Source: Paraglaciecola sp. L3A3 (GTDB lineage Bacteria; Pseudomonadota; Gammaproteobacteria; Enterobacterales; Alteromonadaceae). From it: a stretch of 64,000 bases of DNA. Both the position numbers and the translations under genes were made by a program. The stretch is taken from the NCBI RefSeq assembly GCF_009796765.1, contig NZ_CP047023.1:1161501-1225500 (forward strand). Reading direction: 5' to 3'. How positions within the stretch are numbered: the stretch's first letter is position 1; each line of letters opens with the position of its first letter. Shown piece after piece: positions 28,552 through 38,142 of this stretch. A model generated the notes under the pieces. It was not told where the DNA came from. It ran no database searches and worked only from the letters and a program-made list of their open reading frames with translations.

Positions 28552-29709
28552 ATGAAAAAAACATTATTAGCCACAGCGGTTTTAAGCTGTATTTTAGCTA
28601 ACACGGCTAATGGACAAGAAGCAGGTTTTTCAGCTGAAGTCGACTCGCGTTTAACCTATGACGACAACATATTACGCACCTCTGACAGCAATGCAGAAAG
28701 CGACACTAGTTTAGTGATAGCACCAGAATTAAGCCTAGGGGCTATTTTGGGTAAACAACGTTTTGAAGTGACTTACAATGGCGAATACGCTAACTATTTT
28801 GATAACAGCGACGTGAGCTACACCGACCATGAAATTAAGGTTGGGGCAAAATTTGATCATTCATACCGTTTGACTTCTGGTTTTGATGTGCAATACAAAG
28901 ATAAGCACGAAGACTTTGGTGACTTAAATACTATTTTTGATGGCTTAATCGAGTTTAATCGTTACACCGAAAAGCAAATTAATGGACAACTTGGCTATGG
29001 CAGGCAAGAAAGTTTTGGTCAACTGATATTAAAGTTAGGCCATACGAATCGTGATTACGATAATAATGATCAAGAATATCGAAGTAATGATCGTGATTTA
29101 GCCTCTTTAGCGTTTTATTATCGCATAGCGCCGCGCACTCGTTTGTTGGCCGAAGTAGTCTATCGAGATTACACTTATAACTCTGACTTTGGAGCTATTA
29201 ATCGTGATAGTGAAAGTCTTCGATATCAAGTTGGAGTGGAGTGGGATTTAACTAATAAACTTGAAGGAACGATTAAAGTTGGGTACCAAGAGCGTGATTA
29301 TGAGTTAAACACTTTACGAGATATTGAAGGTTTGTCTTACGAGGCTGACCTAGAGTGGAAGCCTAATACTTATACTGAAATTGGTTTAGTGGCTAAACGG
29401 GAAAGTATTGATTCGTCACTTGAAGGTGCTGGTGGTTTTTTACGGACTAACTACGGAGTAGATTTCAAACATGGTTTAACCGAACTCACCAAATTAACCG
29501 GTGGGATTAGTTATTCTAAAGATGAGTTAGTATTTGGGGGGAACCGTGAAGATACTAGGCACTTGGCTGAGCTAGGTGTGACTCACAGCTTGTTCTATTG
29601 GGTCGAACTCGGAGCTAATCTGAGTTATGAAGACAGAAAGTCAACAGTTGAGTTGGCAGAATATAAAGTGAACAGTATTAATTTAACGGCCAAAGTATCA
29701 TTCGATTAA
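28552..29709 (+). CDS. Outer-membrane beta-barrel protein of the EPS cluster
   Basis: A 385-residue protein with a signal peptide (MKKTLLATAVLSCILANTA, cleavage near NGQ) and alternating beta-strand pattern throughout, ending in Phe-Asp (VSFD). It resembles the putative beta-barrel porin-2 / EpsL type found in exosortase-linked EPS clusters. YDDNILRT near the N-terminus is typical of that group. Start chosen at the Met that opens the signal peptide (GGA upstream); an in-frame ATG lies 15 bp earlier inside the preceding gene. Probably forms or supports the outer-membrane channel. Confidence 0.8.
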   Translation: MKKTLLATAVLSCILANTANGQEAGFSAEVDSRLTYDDNILRTSDSNAESDTSLVIAPELSLGAILGKQRFEVTYNGEYANYFDNSDVSYTDHEIKVGAKFDHSYRLTSGFDVQYKDKHEDFGDLNTIFDGLIEFNRYTEKQINGQLGYGRQESFGQLILKLGHTNRDYDNNDQEYRSNDRDLASLAFYYRIAPRTRLLAEVVYRDYTYNSDFGAINRDSESLRYQVGVEWDLTNKLEGTIKVGYQERDYELNTLRDIEGLSYEADLEWKPNTYTEIGLVAKRESIDSSLEGAGGFLRTNYGVDFKHGLTELTKLTGGISYSKDELVFGGNREDTRHLAELGVTHSLFYWVELGANLSYEDRKSTVELAEYKVNSINLTAKVSFD

Positions 29710-29718
29710 GGAGTGGTT

Positions 29719-30300
29719 ATGTACACTAAGTCAAATAGTGTTAGTTATTTTACAAGCTACTTATTGGTGGTGCTAGGTTTACTTACGTTTTTTGCCAGTA
29801 GTAACCTGTATGCGCAAGATAGCGCTTTATCATCAGAGAATAGTCAATATCGTTTAGGGGCCGACGACGAAATATCGGTGAATGTGTTTAACGAACCTGA
29901 TTTAAGTTTACCTAAAACACGGGTGTCGGCTAATGGCAGTATTTCAATGCCGTTAATTGGTCAAGTACAAGTCAAAGGCTTAACCATTAATGAGGTTGAA
30001 TTAAAAATTACTAAATTGTATCTGGGCGATTACTTAAAAAAACCCGATATTTCGGTGTCTATCGTCGAATACCGCCAGTTTTATGTGAATGGTGAAGTGG
30101 ATAAACCAGGCGGTTATAGCTACCGCGAAGGTATGACAGTTCAACGGGCGATCTCATTAGCGGGTGGTTTCACCGAAAGAGCCGCGCGCAATAAAATACA
30201 ATTAATGCGCGAAAACGATCCAAACAATATAAGCCGAGTTGATCTTAATTCACCTGTAAAACCAGGCGACGTAATCACAGTAGAAGAAAGCTTCTTTTAG
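29719..30300 (+). CDS. Wza-like polysaccharide export protein
   Basis: A 193-residue periplasmic/outer-membrane export protein of the Poly_export (Wza/GumB) family. After a signal segment (about 1-33) comes the export domain (YRLGADDEISVNVFNEPDLS, SMPLIGQVQVKG) and one SLBB domain (FYVNGEVDKPGGYSYREGMTVQRAISLAGGFTERA, about 125-165). It is shorter than Wza (one SLBB, no lipobox seen), as in exosortase-type EPS clusters. Start chosen at the ATG because AAGGAG lies 5 bp upstream; an in-frame GTG is 6 bp earlier. Confidence 0.88.
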   Translation: MYTKSNSVSYFTSYLLVVLGLLTFFASSNLYAQDSALSSENSQYRLGADDEISVNVFNEPDLSLPKTRVSANGSISMPLIGQVQVKGLTINEVELKITKLYLGDYLKKPDISVSIVEYRQFYVNGEVDKPGGYSYREGMTVQRAISLAGGFTERAARNKIQLMRENDPNNISRVDLNSPVKPGDVITVEESFF

Positions 30301-30317
30301 AACATCGAATAGTAAAT

Positions 30318-30338
30318 AGAAGCTAGTATCTAGCTTCT
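30318..30338 (+). terminator. Hairpin between the exporter and kinase genes
   Basis: AGAAGCTAG, TAT loop, CTAGCTTCT, then GCTTTT. A perfect 9-bp stem within the operon; it may trim or attenuate the transcript before the kinase gene. The surrounding TAGTAAATAGAAG text resembles the TAG-rich spacers of the repeat regions. Confidence 0.45.
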
Positions 30339-30362
30339 GCTTTTAAGGAAAGGAATTAATAC

Positions 30363-32603
30363 GTGGTTAATCATTCTAATACCAGTCAAATGCAGCAAAT
30401 GGCTGATGTAAGTCAAGCTGACGAAGATACTATCGATTTAACACAATATTGGCGTATTATTAAACGTCGCAAGTGGAGCATCGTCTTAGTGACTGTTTTG
30501 TTTGCTTTTTTAGGTTTATTTATTGCCATTAAGTCTACACCTATTTACCAAGCCAGTGCCAAAATACAGGCTGATCCTATTCAGCCGAATGCTACAGGCA
30601 GCGATGCCTATATAATGAATTCTATGGTGTTTTTATTTTACGAAACACAATACGAAATTATCAAATCACGTAAAATTGCCGAAACTGTAGTAGATAAACT
30701 GGATTTAGTTGCACGATACAAACAAGAACAAGCTGCAGCTAAGTTGCTAGGTGATGATAGTAGTTTTGTTAGCGACGTTAAAAAACAAGTGAAATCTTGG
30801 TTTGCCAGTGATGAAGAATTAGCCGAACAGCCTGTGCCCCTGACTGATGAACAATTGCGGGTTATGCTGGCCTATGGCATACAAGGAATGTTGTCGGTTG
30901 AAGGTGGCACACAAAGCCAAATTATCAATATTAGTTACGAGTCTGATGAGCCGGCAAAGGCTGCCGAAGTGATTAATGCCGTGGCCGATGCCTATATTGA
31001 ATTTGGTTTAGAGGCACGTTTAAGTACCCTTAAAGACACCGCCAAATGGTTAGGCGAGCAGTTAGACGATCTTAAAATTACCTTACAAACTTCTGAAGAC
31101 AAGTTAGCGGCTGTGCGCACCAGCAGTGGCTTAATGGACTCTGAGCAACAAGCACGCATTGCTAACAGCCAATTGTCTAATTTAAATACTGAGTTGGTAC
31201 GGGCCCAAACTAAACTGTCTGAAGCCCAAGAAATGTACAGCCAAGTACAAAAGTTAGACCGCAGTAAAGGTGATTATTTGTCGTTAGGGCCAGTGTTACA
31301 AAACCCCACCATTAGGGATTTAGTGCGCGAAGAGTCAAATCAAAACCGCCAAGTAGAAGAGTTAGCTGAACGTTATGGCGAAAAACATCCAAAAATGATT
31401 GCCGCTCGCTCAGATTTAATCGGCGCACAAAATAACCTCAACCGCGAAGTCGACAAAATAGTTGAAAACATAGCCAAAGAATACCGATTAGCTACTGTGC
31501 AGCTCGAAAACGTCAAAGAGCTCACCGCAAAAACCAAAGCCGAATTGCAATCGTACCAAGGCAGTAGTTTTGAAATTACCCGCCTTGAGCGTGAAGTCGA
31601 AAACAACCGTCGCGTTTACGAATCATTCTTAGGTCGCTTAATGGAGGCTGATGTGTCAGGGGATTACGATGCCTCTAATGTGCGTATTATTGACCGAGCC
31701 ACGGTACCAAGCTCTCCAATTAAACCTAGAGTAATACTAATTATTGCCGGTACTTTGGTGTTTGGTTTGTTTACCGGGATAGTGTTAGCCTTTTTACGAG
31801 AAGCCTTGGGTAATGTATTCAGAACGCCAGATCAGATTGAAGAGCAGTTACATTTGCCGTCTCTTGGGGTTACCCCTTTAGTGAAAAAAGGTAAAAAAGC
31901 GGTCAGCCCAGAAAAACAATATATTGACGACCAGCGTTCAACTTTTGCTGAGGCCATAAACACCATACGTACCGGCTTATTGTTTAGTAATATCGACAAC
32001 CCACCTCAAACGGTATTAATTACTTCTACTGTCGGCTCTGAAGGTAAAACTACCTTAGCCATTAACTTAGCGGTGGCCTTTAGTCAGTTAGATAAAACCT
32101 TATTAATTGAACTGGATTTACGTAAACCGGCCATTGCTAAAGATTTAGGTTTAACCAATACCTCAGGCCTAAGTGATGCCTTAGCGGGTGGGGTGAACGT
32201 TAAAATTAAAGGTGACGAATTAACTCAAGTTGAAGGCGCGCCTAATTTGCGTGTGTTAACTTGTGGCAGCATACCGCCCAACCCAATGGAGTTATTGTCG
32301 TCTAAACGTTTTGCCGATTTACTTGAATCGCTTAAAGGGCAATTCGCCCATATAGTCATCGATAGCCCACCTACCTTGCCGGTAAGTGATGCCTGTGTGT
32401 TGTCAAAACTAGCTGACACTACTGTAGTTGCAGTTAAAGCAGAAAATACAAAAATTAACATGGCCAAAGAAACCGTCACTCGCCTACGTAAAGTTAATGC
32501 TAACTTAGCGGGTGTAGTACTAACTCAAGCCTCACCACAAAAAATGAGCTACTACGGCGAACACTACTACCAAGAAGGGTATTACGGAGTAGAAAAGAGC
32601 TAA
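30363..32603 (+). CDS. Wzc-like EPS co-polymerase / tyrosine autokinase
   Basis: A 746-residue inner-membrane protein. A Wzz-type chain-length domain (about 25-115, first membrane helix about 36-57) is followed by coiled coils (about 230-430), a second membrane helix (about 452-475), and a BY-kinase domain with Walker A (STVGSEGKTTLAIN, near 555), Walker A' (LIELDLRKP) and Walker B (IVIDSPP). The Tyr-rich tail (YYGEHYYQEGYYG) is the autophosphorylation cluster. It controls polymer length with Wzy and talks to Wza; the PHP phosphatase downstream should reverse it. Start is GTG with AAGGA upstream. Confidence 0.95.
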   Translation: MVNHSNTSQMQQMADVSQADEDTIDLTQYWRIIKRRKWSIVLVTVLFAFLGLFIAIKSTPIYQASAKIQADPIQPNATGSDAYIMNSMVFLFYETQYEIIKSRKIAETVVDKLDLVARYKQEQAAAKLLGDDSSFVSDVKKQVKSWFASDEELAEQPVPLTDEQLRVMLAYGIQGMLSVEGGTQSQIINISYESDEPAKAAEVINAVADAYIEFGLEARLSTLKDTAKWLGEQLDDLKITLQTSEDKLAAVRTSSGLMDSEQQARIANSQLSNLNTELVRAQTKLSEAQEMYSQVQKLDRSKGDYLSLGPVLQNPTIRDLVREESNQNRQVEELAERYGEKHPKMIAARSDLIGAQNNLNREVDKIVENIAKEYRLATVQLENVKELTAKTKAELQSYQGSSFEITRLEREVENNRRVYESFLGRLMEADVSGDYDASNVRIIDRATVPSSPIKPRVILIIAGTLVFGLFTGIVLAFLREALGNVFRTPDQIEEQLHLPSLGVTPLVKKGKKAVSPEKQYIDDQRSTFAEAINTIRTGLLFSNIDNPPQTVLITSTVGSEGKTTLAINLAVAFSQLDKTLLIELDLRKPAIAKDLGLTNTSGLSDALAGGVNVKIKGDELTQVEGAPNLRVLTCGSIPPNPMELLSSKRFADLLESLKGQFAHIVIDSPPTLPVSDACVLSKLADTTVVAVKAENTKINMAKETVTRLRKVNANLAGVVLTQASPQKMSYYGEHYYQEGYYGVEKS

Positions 32604-32631
32604 CAGCTAACTATACAACTAAGTTAAAAAG

Positions 32632-32668
32632 AACGGGGGATGTCTTAGACATACCCCGTTTTTCTTTT
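32632..32668 (+). terminator. Strong intrinsic terminator after the kinase
   Basis: AACGGGG-g-ATGTC, TTA loop, GACAT-a-CCCCGTT, then TTTTCTTTTT. Twelve pairs interrupted by one mismatch, with a good T-run. It closes the first EPS transcript. Confidence 0.9.
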
Positions 32669-32689
32669 TAAAAGCCTAAAGCATGTCAC

Positions 32690-32830
32690 AGAGTTACACA
32701 GAGAAAAGCAATGGAATGTTAAGATTAGCTAAACTCCTAATGCTCAAAGCCAAACGTGACTTGTAGCTCAGAAGAATTACTATTTTCCCTCCGTGTTCTC
32801 TGTGATTTCTGTACACTCTGTGGTTTAATG
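32690..32830 (+). repeat. Pair of facing R4-type repeats
   Basis: CACAGAGTTACACAGAGAA at the left and TCCGTGTTCTCTGTGATTTC/CTCTGTGGTTTAA at the right form a loose inverted pair around about 85 bp. No gene. The upstream signals of the PEP-CTERM gene are in 32830-32899. Confidence 0.7.
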
Positions 32831-32899
32831 CCTTTAGGTGTTGTTTTTTTAACCGGATGTATCGCTTATTCGATATGGACGTCAAATTAGGAGTTAAAC

Positions 32900-33628
32900 A
32901 TGAAAATTGATAAGGCAATAGCTCTCGCAGCAGTGTTTGCGGCTTCTCAACCTGCAGTTGCAGGATTAATCAGTGATTATTCATTAGATACAAACACCAA
33001 TATAGTAATCGACAGTGCAAGTGGTATTGAATGGTTGCAATGGTCTGTTACCGATGGACTATCGATAGAACAGGCATTAGCAGCACACGGTGCTAATGGT
33101 TGGAGTTTGGCTACCAATGTCGAGATAGCGTATTTGTTTAATTCATTCGACTTATCCTATGGTACGTTTGAGTGGGGCAGCGATGAAGATAGTGGATATA
33201 ATTTCTATTCTCCCTCGGACGGTTTTCTAGAGAATCCTTACGATAGAGAGTTAGTTTTCGTCAATTTTTTTGGTGACACATACAACGAGTTTGACGCGCT
33301 CTTCTGCCCACCTGATGTTGATTGCATCCAGTACTCTGGCGCATTATTTGGGGCTGACGAGAATCGCAATGGATGGTATAACCCCGTTAGTGTGTCTGAT
33401 GATTACTATCATGGCGTTAATTGGGCGGAACAGAGCTATGAGGGGATAAGCTACATAGAATCAGAACAATATTTAGTTGACCAGTCAGCTCATTACTTAG
33501 GGGTTGCATTAACACGGAAAGCTAACTTTACTATTATTGACGTTTCTGAGCCGAGCACTATTTCGCTTTTTGCCTTGATATTAATCGGATCGAGTGTTCG
33601 CCGTTATCGTAAGAGTCATAACACCTGA
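32900..33628 (+). CDS. PEP-CTERM-sorted secreted protein
   Basis: A 242-residue exported protein with a signal peptide (about 1-21, AVAG) and a C-terminal sorting signal of the PEP-CTERM type: SEPST (from residue 216), a hydrophobic stretch, and the basic RRYRK. Such proteins are cut and released or anchored by an exosortase, and co-occur with EPS loci. The middle (GIEWLQW.. ANGWSLATNVEIAYLF) resembles DUF1566-like domains. No exosortase gene is in the window. AGGAG precedes the ATG. Confidence 0.85.
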   Translation: MKIDKAIALAAVFAASQPAVAGLISDYSLDTNTNIVIDSASGIEWLQWSVTDGLSIEQALAAHGANGWSLATNVEIAYLFNSFDLSYGTFEWGSDEDSGYNFYSPSDGFLENPYDRELVFVNFFGDTYNEFDALFCPPDVDCIQYSGALFGADENRNGWYNPVSVSDDYYHGVNWAEQSYEGISYIESEQYLVDQSAHYLGVALTRKANFTIIDVSEPSTISLFALILIGSSVRRYRKSHNT

Positions 33629-34060
33629 ACTCAGAGTCTGAGATGCCAACGAAATTAAAAGCAAATATTTTTAGTACAATTGGAAATTTCTCAAGATTTG
33701 TGTGTATTAATGTGCTTTTTTTCTTTAATTGAAACAGGGGTAGCAGTAATGAGCGAGGGCACATAGTGCCCCAACCTAAAATAAGGCTATTAAGGAAAGT
33801 TGAATAAAATGAATATGTTTAGATTTAGGGGGGCTTGGCTACTACTTCGATTATGCTAGTTGATCTTTTAATCTTTTCGGCGAAGCCGCGTTTCAAAACT
33901 CAGTGTACCCCTGTGATCAGCTTTTGCTCTTGTTCTTTAATTCTTAACAAATGTATTGTTTTTCCTTAGTTGTCTATGTGGTAAATTACTCTCGTTATTT
34001 TTAATAAGGAAAACACTCTGTGGTAAATGCTCTTCATCTTTTAGGTTTAGGAGAAAAAGC
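33629..34060. other. 432-bp gap with a short hairpin, no gene
   Basis: Contains GGGCAC-ATA-GTGCCC at 33757-33771 without a T-run, and fragments of intergenic repeat-like text (TCAGCTTTTGCTCTTG, CTCTGTGGTAAATG). The phosphatase gene frame is open back to 33956, but the upstream part lacks a ribosome site and does not look like the family. Confidence 0.5.
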
Positions 34061-34780
34061 GTGATTGATATTCATAGTCATATTTTACCTGGGGTAGATG
34101 ATGGTGCTCGGACTTTAGACGAGGCACTTGATATGCTGCGTATGTCTGTTGACACCGGTGTTACCGTGCAGGTGCTTACACCCCATATACACTTTGGCCG
34201 TTTTGAAAACCAAAGAGCTGACTTACAACAGCGATTTACTATTTTTCAAGAACAGGTTGATGAAGCCAATATAAAAATTGGCTTACAGCTGGGTAGCGAA
34301 GTACGCATTAGCAGCGAAATAATGCAGCTAGTGGCCCAAGACGCCATACCCACTTTAGGTGTGTATAATGGGAAAAAAACTTTCTTGTTAGAATTCCCGC
34401 GTATTGAAGTACCAGTAGGGTACGAAAATTTAGTGAAATGGTTAATTAATAAAAATTACCTACCTATTATTGTACACCCAGAGCGTAATCAAACTTTTGT
34501 ACGTAAGCCACAAAAGCTAGAGGTACTTACCAATATGGGCTGCCCGCTACAAATCACCGCCAGCAGCTTAACCGGTCAGTTTGGTGAAGAAGCCCAGCAG
34601 AACGCCGAACAGCTGTTACAACAAGGTGCCGTTAGCGCTATAGCCTCTGATTGTCATAATTTAAAAGGCCGTAAGCCTAATCTGAATGAAGGGGTAGCGG
34701 CAGCTCAAGCCCTTATTGGTGCAAGTTTAGTGAGTCGTTTAACCATGGATATTCCTGAGCAATTAGTAACATATGCATAA
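34061..34780 (+). CDS. PHP-type protein-tyrosine phosphatase (CpsB/YwqE family)
   Basis: A 239-residue metal-dependent phosphatase that dephosphorylates Wzc-type kinases and so controls polymer length. Metal ligands appear as DIHSHILPGVDDG (residues 3-15), TPHIH, HPERN and the late SDCHN. Start is GTG, chosen because AGGAG lies 8 bp upstream and the family starts MIDIHSH; the open frame further up has no support. It overlaps the next gene by 8 bp. Position after the Wzc-like gene fits its role. Confidence 0.92.
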   Translation: MIDIHSHILPGVDDGARTLDEALDMLRMSVDTGVTVQVLTPHIHFGRFENQRADLQQRFTIFQEQVDEANIKIGLQLGSEVRISSEIMQLVAQDAIPTLGVYNGKKTFLLEFPRIEVPVGYENLVKWLINKNYLPIIVHPERNQTFVRKPQKLEVLTNMGCPLQITASSLTGQFGEEAQQNAEQLLQQGAVSAIASDCHNLKGRKPNLNEGVAAAQALIGASLVSRLTMDIPEQLVTYA

Positions 34781-35837
34781 TACTGTTAGGCAGCGTTTAG
34801 ATGTATTTATTTATGCTTCTTCAACTGATTTAGTTGAAACCAAGTGGCCTAATGGCAAGCTTGTACAGTTTTTTAATTCATTGCCCCAAATGCCTAGTGC
34901 TGAAAGACTTGCTGCGCTGATTTATAAGCATGCAAATCAACGCGGTCATTTACAGCTTTGCTCAGCTAAAACACTCATTTGGTTAAAGCAATATACCTTT
35001 GCTGTGATTGTAGATGTAGAAGAAAAAAAGGCTGTATTACGCGAACTAGCTAATACGTTAACCGACGAATACCCCGTTATGATGTTATTGAAGGGCATGG
35101 CTTTTAACGATAGGTGGTATACAAGTGAAGCACCTAGGGGAACTTCTGATATTGATTTTTTAATTGCCCCTAATGATAAAAATCAGTTTGAAAAGTTATT
35201 TAGCCGTCAATCAAGTAAGATTATATCTAAGTCTGATAAGGCATTTGATGGCCTGTTTGAACAAACTTGGCAGTCAAATTATAAGACTAGAGTATATTTT
35301 GATATTCACTGGCATTTATCTTATCCAGGGCTATTTCATTTCGATCAAGAGGGTATAGCCAAACGCAGTATTCAACATCCTTTGTACAAACATCCAAAGT
35401 TAAGAGTTATGTCAAACGAAGATCAACTCGTTAATTTGGCAATTCACTTAATGAGAGATTGTGACTTTTATGATTATGGTTTGCTAGATTGCCATGAGCT
35501 AATTTGCAATCAAAATATGGATTTGGAACGGGTAATTAAGATAGCAAAGCAATGGCGAGCTAAAACTTGTTTATTTTATTTATTGTGGCTCTGTGAGCTT
35601 CACTTAAACACGCCAATAACAAAAGAAAGTTTATCTCAAATCAAACCTAATTCGGTAAAGCATATACTGTGTAAATCGATCATTAAACAATGGCTTGTTA
35701 AGCCAACTAAAATCAAAACTAATGGACATAGGTTAAAACAATTTTTTGTTGTGTTTTTGTTTTCCGACTCTGTGTTTGCTGCTATTAGGCTATATTATCT
35801 ATACGCTTTAAAATATATATCTAGTAAAGTTAAATAA
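34773..35837 (+). CDS. Nucleotidyltransferase-family protein (NTP_transf_5 type)
   Basis: A 354-residue protein of the uncharacterised nucleotidyltransferase family often found next to HprK-like kinases in RiPP and exosortase clusters. The core is LLKGMAFNDRWY followed by RGTSDIDFLI (about 108-135), where the Asp pair would bind metal. A later INxHWHLS-like motif (FDIHWHLSYP) is typical. In lasso clusters of the paeninodin kind such a gene accompanies the kinase. Here the kinase, precursor and cyclase lie 14-17 kb away, beyond the EPS arm. It ends one base from the convergent PL8 gene. Confidence 0.82.
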   Translation: MHNTVRQRLDVFIYASSTDLVETKWPNGKLVQFFNSLPQMPSAERLAALIYKHANQRGHLQLCSAKTLIWLKQYTFAVIVDVEEKKAVLRELANTLTDEYPVMMLLKGMAFNDRWYTSEAPRGTSDIDFLIAPNDKNQFEKLFSRQSSKIISKSDKAFDGLFEQTWQSNYKTRVYFDIHWHLSYPGLFHFDQEGIAKRSIQHPLYKHPKLRVMSNEDQLVNLAIHLMRDCDFYDYGLLDCHELICNQNMDLERVIKIAKQWRAKTCLFYLLWLCELHLNTPITKESLSQIKPNSVKHILCKSIIKQWLVKPTKIKTNGHRLKQFFVVFLFSDSVFAAIRLYYLYALKYISSKVK

Positions 35838-35838
35838 T

Positions 35839-38139
35839 TTAAAGAGTAATGCTTACACTACTGCCTGTATAGACTCCTTGAGGTAAAGAAATACTTATAT
35901 TACTTTTCTGTTTTTTTTCATCCCATACAGATTTATAGTTTTCTTGCTCAGCTAGTATTCTAGTGCTTAAGCTAAAGTGAAGTTCTTGAAGGTAATGACT
36001 AGGGTCAGATGCCGTAATTTTTGTTACATTCCCACCTTTTATTTCTAGAAGAAAAATACCTGGACTACTTGCTGATAGAATTATGTTTTCTTCGAGTTCA
36101 ATAACTCCTGCCTTGTAAAAAACGGCTTGGTATAACCCTAGATTTTTATTGGCTACGGCTTGAATATAAGGCGTATTTGATAAAATTTTTACATTTTTTT
36201 CTGAATATTTTTGTATGTTTTCTATATTTGTGCCGGGCACAACAATATATTCGTATGTGTCATCACTTGGTGCATATCCATGATCAATCCATAGCTTAAA
36301 TACATCTTGTTTTACCTCTCCTTTTGGTGTGCTGTTTTGCTGATTTATTTTGAACCAAGATCCAGTAGCCTTATTATTCTTTAACATAATCTTTTGCGGA
36401 GTAGGGAAAAGGTAACCTACGCCATTATGATAAATCCAATCGACTTTGTTATATTGTTTTTCACCTTTCTGTAAAGTAGAGATTTGGCTCTCACTAGAAA
36501 GAGTAACATTCCCCCTAAGTAAGCTCTGATTGAGAGTTGTCGCAACTGGGTAATCTAGTATTGTTGAAATACCTGCGCCTAAACACACATATTCATCATC
36601 GAAAAAAAACCAAGCTTTACGTGCAATCAAAGGATCGTGTGGGCTTTTGAAATCAAATCCAACAGTTGCATACATCCCATCAGTAGCTGCCCCTACAAAA
36701 TTAGAGAGTCCGAGTTTCTGAATCTCATCAGTAGAAGGTAACTCTGGTTTTTGTAATATGGTTGTACCTGGTATTTTTTGGTAATCAAAAACAGGTGCAA
36801 TGTCAAAGTATTCATCGCCCGTTACTGATATATGGTTTGCGCCGTCGCCTCTATAATGATTTAGTAATCCTTCGCTATTATAAGCCGATTCCATATTGTG
36901 TACACGGGAGGAATACATTCGTACCGAGGTAAAAAAGTTGGGGCGCTGATATGTTAAATGATCAGATAGCCAGAAGTAGGTTGCATGTGAAATCGTAGGT
37001 TTAATATCATTATTTCGGATATCAGCAATTTCTTGTAACTCAACTTTCCGGTAATCGGACGCACTAAGCAGTTGTTCTGCCATCACAGCACTATAAGCAC
37101 TTAAAGATCCTCTACGGCTTATGCTTCTGTTTTTTGAGCCAATGTCGGGGTACTTTCCAAATGCCGCCATTTTACAAATTCCATCTAAAAAATAGTCAAT
37201 AAGGTGTTCTAGTTTAGCTGGGGAAAGTGCGAAACGGGTGCCAGTTGTATAATCTGCCCACATCACAAAAGCTCTAGCATAACTTAAGCCATAAGAAAGG
37301 GTGTTATTAACCGCATCGGTACGATGGTGGAAGCTATTGTCGTACTGTAACCCACGTCCTTCAGCTGCAGAAGTGCCTAAACCTGTTTCCATTTCTGTAT
37401 AGCCATAACCATAACTGAGGTTAATAGGCGCCGTAGGTTTAATTTCACCTTCAATGACCTTTATTACTTCAGAAAGTTTAATTACGTCTCTGTAGTGCAA
37501 TAGATTTTTTGCTTGAATATTGGCAATTTTTATCCGGTCGCCCCCTGGTCTAGCTCCTGTGGAATCTGTAGTGGCTCTGCCGATAATAGGCTGGGTTTTT
37601 TCTATTAATGATTCAGAAAGTTCACCATCCATTAATAGAATCAAGGTAACTAAATCGTTTGGGATTCCAATTTGGTTGTCCCACCAGTTATCGCTAATGA
37701 AGTCATGTTTTAACCAATAAGTTAAGGCTTTTTCGATTGATTTTTTTACCTTGGAATTTTTGAAATATTTTGAGCCTTCAAGGTTATAGGATCTTGACAA
37801 TAACAACATATTATCTAAGTGAACATTATGTTGGAAGCCAGTTAATGAAACGTCTTTATAATTTATATTTGCCCAAGTTCCATTCGATCTTATGGTAGAC
37901 AATACCTTTTTTACTTGCTTGTCATTAATTGCGGTACCTAATAAATCCTGTTTTACACGTTCATGAATGATTTCAATATCTTCTTTTGCATATGTAAATG
38001 GAGAATGAAGCACTAAGCTTGCTATAATTGTTATCCATAGCCACAGTTTTGTTGCGGTTCTTTTTAACTTCCCGATAAACATGATGTTCTTTGAGTGTGA
38101 AGCTTTACATAAATGGATATTTCGATAGGATAACTTCAT
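35839..38139 (-). CDS. Polysaccharide lyase, PL8 type
   Basis: A 766-residue exported lyase related to hyaluronate/chondroitin/xanthan lyases. A membrane or signal segment lies at about 33-51. The alpha-toroid (about 60-400) includes the catalytic region (YDNSFHHRTDAVNNTLSYG with the His, and SRRGSLSAYS), followed by the beta-sandwich domains (RGDGANHISVTGDEYFDI, KIPGTTIL). It cleaves uronic-acid-containing polymers by beta-elimination, which fits the Ugd and uronate-epimerase genes upstream; it may trim or release the EPS. The start could be Met20 (38082). It is the last gene of the minus-strand EPS arm. Confidence 0.82.
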   Translation of the reverse strand: MKLSYRNIHLCKASHSKNIMFIGKLKRTATKLWLWITIIASLVLHSPFTYAKEDIEIIHERVKQDLLGTAINDKQVKKVLSTIRSNGTWANINYKDVSLTGFQHNVHLDNMLLLSRSYNLEGSKYFKNSKVKKSIEKALTYWLKHDFISDNWWDNQIGIPNDLVTLILLMDGELSESLIEKTQPIIGRATTDSTGARPGGDRIKIANIQAKNLLHYRDVIKLSEVIKVIEGEIKPTAPINLSYGYGYTEMETGLGTSAAEGRGLQYDNSFHHRTDAVNNTLSYGLSYARAFVMWADYTTGTRFALSPAKLEHLIDYFLDGICKMAAFGKYPDIGSKNRSISRRGSLSAYSAVMAEQLLSASDYRKVELQEIADIRNNDIKPTISHATYFWLSDHLTYQRPNFFTSVRMYSSRVHNMESAYNSEGLLNHYRGDGANHISVTGDEYFDIAPVFDYQKIPGTTILQKPELPSTDEIQKLGLSNFVGAATDGMYATVGFDFKSPHDPLIARKAWFFFDDEYVCLGAGISTILDYPVATTLNQSLLRGNVTLSSESQISTLQKGEKQYNKVDWIYHNGVGYLFPTPQKIMLKNNKATGSWFKINQQNSTPKGEVKQDVFKLWIDHGYAPSDDTYEYIVVPGTNIENIQKYSEKNVKILSNTPYIQAVANKNLGLYQAVFYKAGVIELEENIILSASSPGIFLLEIKGGNVTKITASDPSHYLQELHFSLSTRILAEQENYKSVWDEKKQKSNISISLPQGVYTGSSVSITL

Positions 38140-38142
38140 TAT

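Noticed and set aside
33956..34060. N-terminal extension of the PHP phosphatase
   Set aside because: No ribosome site and no family resemblance; GTG at 34061 has AGGAG upstream and starts with the metal-binding DIHSH.
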